From the NCBI GenBank assembly GCA_036971615.1, contig JAYKKR010000005.1, positions 1,860,001 through 1,924,000 of the forward strand: DNA of 64,000 nt, in the 5' to 3' direction. Position numbers and translations under genes: made by a program. Below are positions 57,656 to 64,000 of this stretch, in pieces. Within the stretch, counting starts at the first letter, position 1, and each line of letters opens with the position of its first letter. This stretch comes from Amyloporia xantha. Its lineage: Eukaryota; Basidiomycota; Agaricomycetes; Polyporales; Adustoporiaceae. The notes under the pieces are model-generated. The model had not been told where the DNA came from and did not search any database. It saw only the letters and a list, made by a program, of their open reading frames with translations.

Positions 57656-60600
57656 TAGATGAGATACGAGAGATACAGTGGCAGTTGCAGGAAGTCTATG
57701 GATGCTTTCGAATGAAGTATATTGATACAGTGCCGTGCAGTTGCCAGGTGTCTATAGAATACTTCCAAGTGGGACCAGATGGATGAGATATGTATCGGAG
57801 CTGTGAACTCGAGCAGAACTGAGCGACGCAGCCTGGAGGAGGCAGAGTGAAGAAAACGGAAAACAGCCTTGCTGATCGGTCCCAAATTTTCGAGACGGTA
57901 TTATTACGTAAATAAATTGCCACGCTATGTACTTATAAGCTCTTATGCCCAGTTTGAATCTACGCGTATAAGTACGTTTTCGCTATTCAGCTGGTGATAA
58001 TTCACACTCGGCTTCCATGAACCACTTCACAACAAGATTCGCGACTGCGTCGTAGCAGCTGCGTCGACATAGGCGGTACCGCATTCTTTCTCACTCTGTT
58101 TGAGAACACGTCCTCCATGGATTCTGAATTTCTCTGTAATATTGGTATTCTGTTCAAATGTCTGCGGCATCAGCAATCCGGATATCATGAGCCTGTGAAG
58201 GTTGAAAAGTGTATCCACTCTGCTCCAGTACTGCAGGAGACCATCTGCCACCGCTGGCAATCCCCTCCTATTTGTGAAGACATGATAATATACTTCTGGT
58301 AGGAACCCTCCGGTTTGATTGTATTTAACTGCACGAATATCTCACTTGTTTTATACGCTGTTTTGTTACGGCAGTAGATCTCGTCGCAGACAACAAATGA
58401 CAATGTGCCTTCGTTCGACAGTCAGTGGAGCATCTATCTGGCATGTGCTACAAGCGAATCTTGTTAATGCTGTTTTTGGCATTATCTCTAGAAGCAGTCG
58501 ACAGCATAGCACATACGCCCTTGTGTTTCTTGCAAACGAGGCGTGCGAGCCAGACGTCCATGGGTTCGATCGTACTTGTGGACGAACTTTCAGGGGTTGT
58601 TTATCCTGCCAGTCCGTAATTATCCAGGCCATTTAACAGAGAAGCGGATCTGATATCGGTCGCGCTATCTCGAGTCCATCCATGGTATCTCCGTCGAGTG
58701 CGACCGTTCTATGTACGATAATGTCCTACGTTGGAGGTGTACGCATTGACAGTGACGTTCACAAAAACTGATCCGATGAAGTGTTCATGTATACCTTGTT
58801 GGTTCGAAAATTGCAGCCGTGGACACGATGTACACACTTTCATTCTTTCTGGCATGCATTGTGCGCGTCTGTCTATGTGTGTCATGGACAAGATCGAACA
58901 CATGCTGAGACGAATTTCCACACTCCGTCGCCCAGAAGGTACATAGCTATGATGGCTTTGTGTCGATGCAGTATGTCAGCTAGCATCGCGGAGATGGAGG
59001 TCCTATACATCGCCGAAAATTCAGCGGTGTTTATGACCAAACGACGGAACAACGTTGGACGTTGCTGTCTCGGAATCTGTCGAATCGGCCGCAATCCTTG
59101 CGACTAGACACCGGATTCTTGTTGGGATTCCCAGGAATGCTCACACCTCTGTTCGAGCCTCGGGGTCTATATCATTGGGTGAGACTTTCCAATCAGACGC
59201 CAGATATCACCGTGGTCAAGAAAAGTACTGCATGGCTGCTGCGCCAGCAGCGTGGTTCGATTCTACTACCTCCGCCGTGGTCTGCCATTGGACATGCACG
59301 CAATTAACAGCTATCGAAGTTCGCATGTGCAAAGACGACGCTTAGGTTTGCTCTATTTTCCGGTTCGAACAAGGTTCCGGTCAGTGGTCACAAGCTGTCT
59401 CATCCTTGATCGTGTCTCCTGACTATCTCCGAACCCCGATCAGGAGATGCGGCTGAACAGCACGTCTTCATGCTCTAGACTACCACAGAGTTTGTCTCTG
59501 TTCCGTAGACTGGCTTGCGGCACCTGTAACGGAGCCGGGACACCTCTTCACCCAGGATTCCGAGCACTTCATTTAAGTTCGTGTTTTACCACAAATGGAC
59601 GGCTTCGGTGGGAAGCTGTGGTATTCCGGCGGATGCATCGAACATGAGCTCGTAAGACCTATCTGCAAGAAGCTTGTTTCGCTCGTTTATTGGGAGTAGG
59701 AAGTCACCTTATACAATAACCAACCCGAGGCCGCGGGTATTTTGAGGTGCGTTGATGGCTGCCTCATATCGCATCTTTTTGGTTATACATTAATCTCATA
59801 CGGTCGTGCTAGACGACCCCGCGGACGCGTTGTGGGCTCGTTTTCGAAGGGACGACCGCTGGATTTACGCACAGATGAGCAAGGTGGCGCGATATAATTA
59901 GTTGGCACAGTCCCTGAGTGCTCTCAATGATGCGGCTGCTAAGTCTCGATTTGCTTCCGCTCATGATCGAATTGATGATCAGCAATGGTGCTATCGATGG
60001 GATAATAATTCTCCACGAATCGTTGTCATCGAATACGGTCCGAAAAACACAAGGCACAAATGTCTCGCGCATAGGCAACGCTCTGTAGGTGATCCTGCCC
60101 CAAGGATGCATACGCGGTCTCATGCTGACTTTGAAGTGAAGTTCTTGGCTCCATGCATGGAAGATGATCTTCAAAAATTAAGGTTGGAACTTTCGAGTCG
60201 ATCGTCGCAGCAAGATCCGTCGTAATCAGATAAACGATACGATCGCCGGAGTCCGAACGACGGAACGTTACAACCCTCACCAGACATTCCAACGAATCAT
60301 TTTCTCTTCGGTTTTCACCTCATGTTTGAACCGACAGCATGGCTAGGGTCTCTTGGGCGTACATCGGTTAATAAATGTCATCAACGGGGTGCTGGCAATT
60401 TTTTTACTATCAACTACATAAAAATTATGAAGTGGCTAGTAAAGCTTAGTGTAGTTGATCAGGCTACAGCGGCAATCATAAGTAAATGTAATAGATGTCC
60501 ATGAGTACGGTAAACTGCAGTAATGCGGGTAAAGGTAGTATGTGAGCGATTCATAGATTAGGGTAGTGAGATAATAATGCAATAAGGAGTGATAAAAATG

Positions 60601-60747
60601 CGCGTCCGTGAATGTGAACGTCAATGTCAGTGGAGATGATACATATGTTAATGATAACACCAGCAAGTTAAGGAATGAAATAGGTAAAGAGCGGACAGGT
60701 GTGCCTGTTGTTTTCAGAGCAGTGGGGTATAAGTATGAGCATGTAGA
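57656..60747. other. Gene-poor 3.1-kb stretch between two minus-strand genes
   Basis: Many short overlapping frames (up to 121 codons) exist, none with a recognisable motif or start. It contains the upstream region of the ABC ATPase gene and the 3' side of the homeodomain gene. The segment 60,390-60,720 is AT-rich. No repeat or RNA gene is identified. Confidence 0.4.
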
Positions 60748-62169
60748 TCAGTACTGGCGTCCCGTGAATCTCCGAGGATCTCTTTCCTCGTCATCATGGC
60801 TCCGGGCACGGTGATGGCTAGAGGGCGTGGGGGACGGGATGAGACGGCTTGATGTACGATGAACCATTTCTCCGGGGCGGATAGCACCATATGGTGGACC
60901 AGCACTCGCAGAGCCCATTGGGTGAGCTCCATAAGGACCCTGCGGAGGCAGTCCTGCGGGCGGATGCGACTGTGAAGGAAACGGTTCGTTGGTGGTTGGA
61001 GGAGCCGAGTTTGATGCTTGGCGGGAACTCTGGCGCATGGCCTGCCGCTTATTTTGAAACCTGAAATATGAATGGAGAACTTGTGAGGAACTACACCACT
61101 GGGAACGAGCCAAAGTGTGTATGATTTACTCACCAGATTTGGACGCTCCTAGCTGACATATTCAATCTCTTCGCCAACTCGGCACGCTCCTCGGTAGAGG
61201 GGAACGCAGTCCGATTGTAAGTCTCGTTCAAGACTTTCAGCTGTTCCGCATCGGCCCGTTTTCGTTTCTTTTTGATGGCGGGTTCGGGCGCAGGGGGCTC
61301 TGGCACGTACACAGACGTTGGTGCCATCGGAGGATTCCGTGGATACGGTGATGGTCCATGAACTGACAAGCGCGAAGGCACCGTACGATCTACGGACATA
61401 GATGCACGCCTGGGCATGAAACTGGAAGAGGGATCGAACCCCATGGAGGTGACAGGGGGAGGAAGATTTCTGGGATCGGGAGGTGGATAGTAAGGGGTAT
61501 TAGGCTGTTGTGAGTGATCAGGATAAGGAACGTATGCGGCGGGGTATTCAGCAGCTGGTGATCGGATTTGACCTCCCGTGCCCATTGATTGATGGGAAGA
61601 TCCCTGCCCTGTAAGCATATTAAAAGGTGGTATGGCATGAGAATGTTGTAAGGCTGGCAGTCCAGACGACGCTGCGCTAGGAGGATACGAACCGTATTGG
61701 GCTTGGGTAGCTTGGTATCTAGGATCGGTGGGATATGAAGTGGGTTGATGTGCAGAAGCTATCGACGATGAATGTTAATCGCCTGTCATCATCTAAACAC
61801 GATGAGCGTACTAGTATTAGGCCAGCCTGATTGGCCATAGCCAGGCATATTGTACTGGTTCCGGTTTTGCGGATCTTGCTGAGGATATTGATTGGAAGAG
61901 AACGATGGGTCAGGAACTACATTGAAGATAGCAATTTGAGCGTTCATTCATACAATATTAGGCATGTTGAAGAAAAACGGACCTGGAGAACGTGAGGTTC
62001 GGAACGGTAGATGAAGAGGAGGCAGCACAGTTCGCCCACCCTGTCCTATATGAAATAGTCGACGAGCCCCGCCGTTGTTGTTGTTGTTGTTTGCCCCGCC
62101 GGCGGGACTTCTGCGCGATGTTCTGGAGAAGCACCCATAAGAGAAGTGATCCTCTGGCTGATTTGCCAT
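60748..62169 (-). CDS. Homeodomain transcription factor
   Basis: Starts at ATG 62167-62169 (MANQPEDHFSYGCFSRTSRR), with an Asn run (NNNNNN) and Pro/Ser/Tyr/Gln-rich sequence over the first 250 residues or so. Introns lie near 61,920-61,980 and 61,758-61,822. The homeodomain covers KKKRKRADAEQLKVLNETYN followed by RTAFPSTEERAELAKRLNM. Its recognition helix, SARSVQIWFQNKRQAMR, carries W48, F49, N51 and R53; the exon junction (intron 61061-61133) falls inside the W48 codon. A Ser/Pro/His-rich tail ends at 60748. It is a non-TALE, typical 60-residue homeodomain, related to fungal Yox1/Hom-type regulators. Basidiomycete members can control fruiting or the cell cycle, but no role is assigned here. 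Confidence 0.88.
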
Positions 62170-63514
62170 CGCCACTCTAAGCGAGAAATGAAAGAATATC
62201 GTCGGTAATTCGTCCACAATTCTCCGCGATTAAGTACTCTGGAAGTCCCTCCTCGAGGCAAGCCACGCATTGCAATACCGCGCTGGGCGAGGCAAATAGG
62301 CTCTGATGATGCAGAGCAAGCTGGCTAGCGAGTGGGACACGTCAACACTGTTACATGTAGCGCGGTACTGCAGGGGAGTGGGTCGGAGTCGCAGGCAGCG
62401 GAGACACGCGGTGGTAGGCGAGAGGGACTCTGGGCAATGGGCAAAAGAGCACAAGAAGCGAGGAGTGCACGACGCGAGCCTCGCCGGGGTATTTCCTAAT
62501 GTCGAAACGAGACGAGACGGTATGCCGACCAAGGCTTGAAGCCGAAGCAGGAGGCTGTGCTAGGTTAGTCGGGAATGGGAGGGTAAAAGGCGAGCAGGGT
62601 CGACTAGGTTTTGGTAGGCTCGATGTGAGATCATCACAATTAGGTAGGAAGAGCTGTGGGGCGCTGGCTGCATGTTCTTATGATGATGGTGTTTGCCTGC
62701 AGGAACAGACGCTCCGAGAGGTCCACACCTATCGCCTCGTGTCTCCATGCCGTCGGGTCATGTTGTGATTTCCCAGCTCACCGCCGAGGGTTCGACCACT
62801 GGGCACTTCCTCCGGCGTCATCCGTCAGTTGACTGCAGGGCCGTGTACTGGAGGCCGAGTTCAGATTCCGGTCAGAAGTATACCCGAAATGAATCCATGT
62901 TGAGAATCGAATCTCGGAACCTAGTTTGGCGCAAATCATATTGCCGTTGCCAAACAATTGCGATTCCAAAGTAGTGTCTAGACAGAGAACAATGCCTTTG
63001 GGAAATTGTTCGATTAGAAGCAGTTTGGCATTGGTGGCAGCCGGATCGGCACCCGTCTCCTACGTGTGCTACTGCCATCCTATCGAGCAAGCACATTGTA
63101 TAATGTGTGACAGCGACAAAGCGATCTGGGGCCGCGTAATTTTTGAGTTTTTGAGTTTCCCCAGACTGTCTGCATCACGCGAAGGTGCGACGAAGCGCCG
63201 GTTGTCAACGGCAGCCCTGAATTAATGGTATTAGCCCAGTTAAGGAAGTAGAGTAAATCTCAGTGTACGCATAAGAATGCAATGTATAACACAGATTTGG
63301 TCTAGCGGAAGGAATGGAGAGTTCACGGTGTGGAACACAATGGTCCACAACAGTGTATTCTCAGTCGCAATCAATCCCGCCACCCCGCCGACCCGACGCA
63401 CGTTACACGTGATCCTTGCCAGATATGGGCGGTAGCGGCGCGATACCTCTTCGTCGCGTCCGGGTCTGCTGAGGCTGAAGTCGTACTTATATATCACATC
63501 CCCGTCCAGTATCA
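62170..63514. other. Divergent intergenic region between the homeodomain gene and the right-edge gene
   Basis: No gene is supported. It should hold both promoters. A TATA-like ACTTATATATCAC lies near 63485, about 30 bp before the right-edge ATG, so the transcript leader may be short or the core promoter lies elsewhere. Confidence 0.45.
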
Positions 63515-64000
63515 ATGGCCGCACCAACACGTCGTCCTCTTCCGATACCCCCAGGTCCTGTACCTACAAATCCCATGAATAACTACATGCAGCGCGATGC
63601 TCCTCGGGGAGGTCTCCCCGGTTTATATGACTACGGCAATCCATATGGATCTCCTTATCCATATCCTCCATTCGTTCCACATACACCTGACTACGATGAG
63701 CAACCTAGTGCACTGCGTGGCGGTACTCTACTTCACAAAGGGTTCTACGACCTCCTTTCCCTGATACCATCTACCACATCTGCCTCGAGATTATTCTGGC
63801 GCGATGAGCCAGAGCCAATTGCAGGGCCTAAATATGAAGACATTGTAGTAAATCCTCCAATTCCAGCGGTTATAACACCTCCGTCTCCTTCTACAAGAAG
63901 CTCGCGGGGTCGCCGGATTAGCAAAGATATGGTCTCTAAGCCCACTGGATTCATGTATGTACATGAATATGCCAGAATTGTCCGCCTGATTGACAACTTC
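63515..64000 (+). CDS. Proline-rich protein, 5' part only (runs off the window)
   Basis: An open frame from ATG 63515 to the window edge, 162 codons with no stop. It starts MAAPTRRPLPIPPGPVPTNP, then Gly/Tyr/Pro-rich sequence (GLYDYGNPYGSPYPYPPFVP), and then a less biased part (LLHKGFYDLLSLIPSTTSAS, RLFWRDEPEPIAGPKYEDIV). Near the end, ISKDMVSKPTGFMYVHEYAR loosely resembles a CRIB (Cdc42/Rac-binding) motif (S-x-P-x-x-F-x-H), but the fit is imperfect. A splice site just before the edge cannot be excluded. No function is assigned. Confidence 0.6.
   Translation, partial: MAAPTRRPLPIPPGPVPTNPMNNYMQRDAPRGGLPGLYDYGNPYGSPYPYPPFVPHTPDYDEQPSALRGGTLLHKGFYDLLSLIPSTTSASRLFWRDEPEPIAGPKYEDIVVNPPIPAVITPPSPSTRSSRGRRISKDMVSKPTGFMYVHEYARIVRLIDNF

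Noticed and set aside
59240..59275. tRNA B-box-like GGTTCGATTC
   Set aside because: No matching A box at the right distance and no cloverleaf can be drawn.
60436..60666. 76-codon Tyr/Leu/Ser-rich minus-strand frame
   Set aside because: Low-complexity translation of AT-rich DNA, with no homology signal.

Overview
This is a stretch of nuclear DNA from a filamentous basidiomycete, most likely an agaricomycete. Protein genes are cut by many short introns (about 40-70 nt) that rejoin in frame. The gene set is fungal: a Zn(II)2Cys6 regulator, a Pho80/PCL-type cyclin, an eEF3/New1-family ABC ATPase, a pepsin-like protease and a homeodomain factor. The repeats are a Tnp2-type (CACTA-like) DNA transposon and a Ty1/copia retrotransposon. 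No rRNA, tRNA or CRISPR array was seen.

Left part (1-30,116). In order: mitochondrial 2-methylcitrate dehydratase (+), a Zn2Cys6 transcription factor (+), a PCL-type cyclin with two small upstream ORFs (+), a secreted aspartic protease (+), a doubtful small gene (-), a basidiomycete-type hypothetical protein (+), the N-acetyltransferase NAA50 (+), a C2H2 factor (-), DNA ligase I (+, 11 exons) and a secreted CREG-like protein (+). They share no pathway and are separated by gene-poor stretches of 1-4 kb.

Middle (30,340-46,716). A 16.4-kb composite of nested transposons. The outer element is bounded by CACTG-type terminal inverted repeats and encodes a Tnp2 transposase (+), an accessory protein on the opposite strand and possibly a small left-end gene. 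A young copia element (32,507-38,287) has two 304-bp LTRs that look identical and a perfect 5-bp target duplication. It sits inside the transposase coding exon, and reading across the empty site restores an open frame. A second, AT-rich, non-autonomous element (44,875-46,518) with its own inverted repeats lies near the right end. It holds a nearly perfect 66-bp hairpin. A strong G-quadruplex-type motif lies just to its left, in the outer element.

Right part (46,717-64,000). A hypothetical protein (-), a short Clr2-like silencing-domain protein (-), a mitochondrial BolA-like protein (+) head-to-head with it, a C2H2 factor (+), an eEF3/New1-type ABC-F ATPase (-), a homeodomain transcription factor (-), and the 5' part of a proline-rich gene (+) that runs off the window.

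Exon coordinates were derived by hand from splice consensus and reading-frame continuity. Where all exon lengths sum to whole codons the models should be good; the exceptions are stated. Family names rest on recognised motifs, not on database searches.
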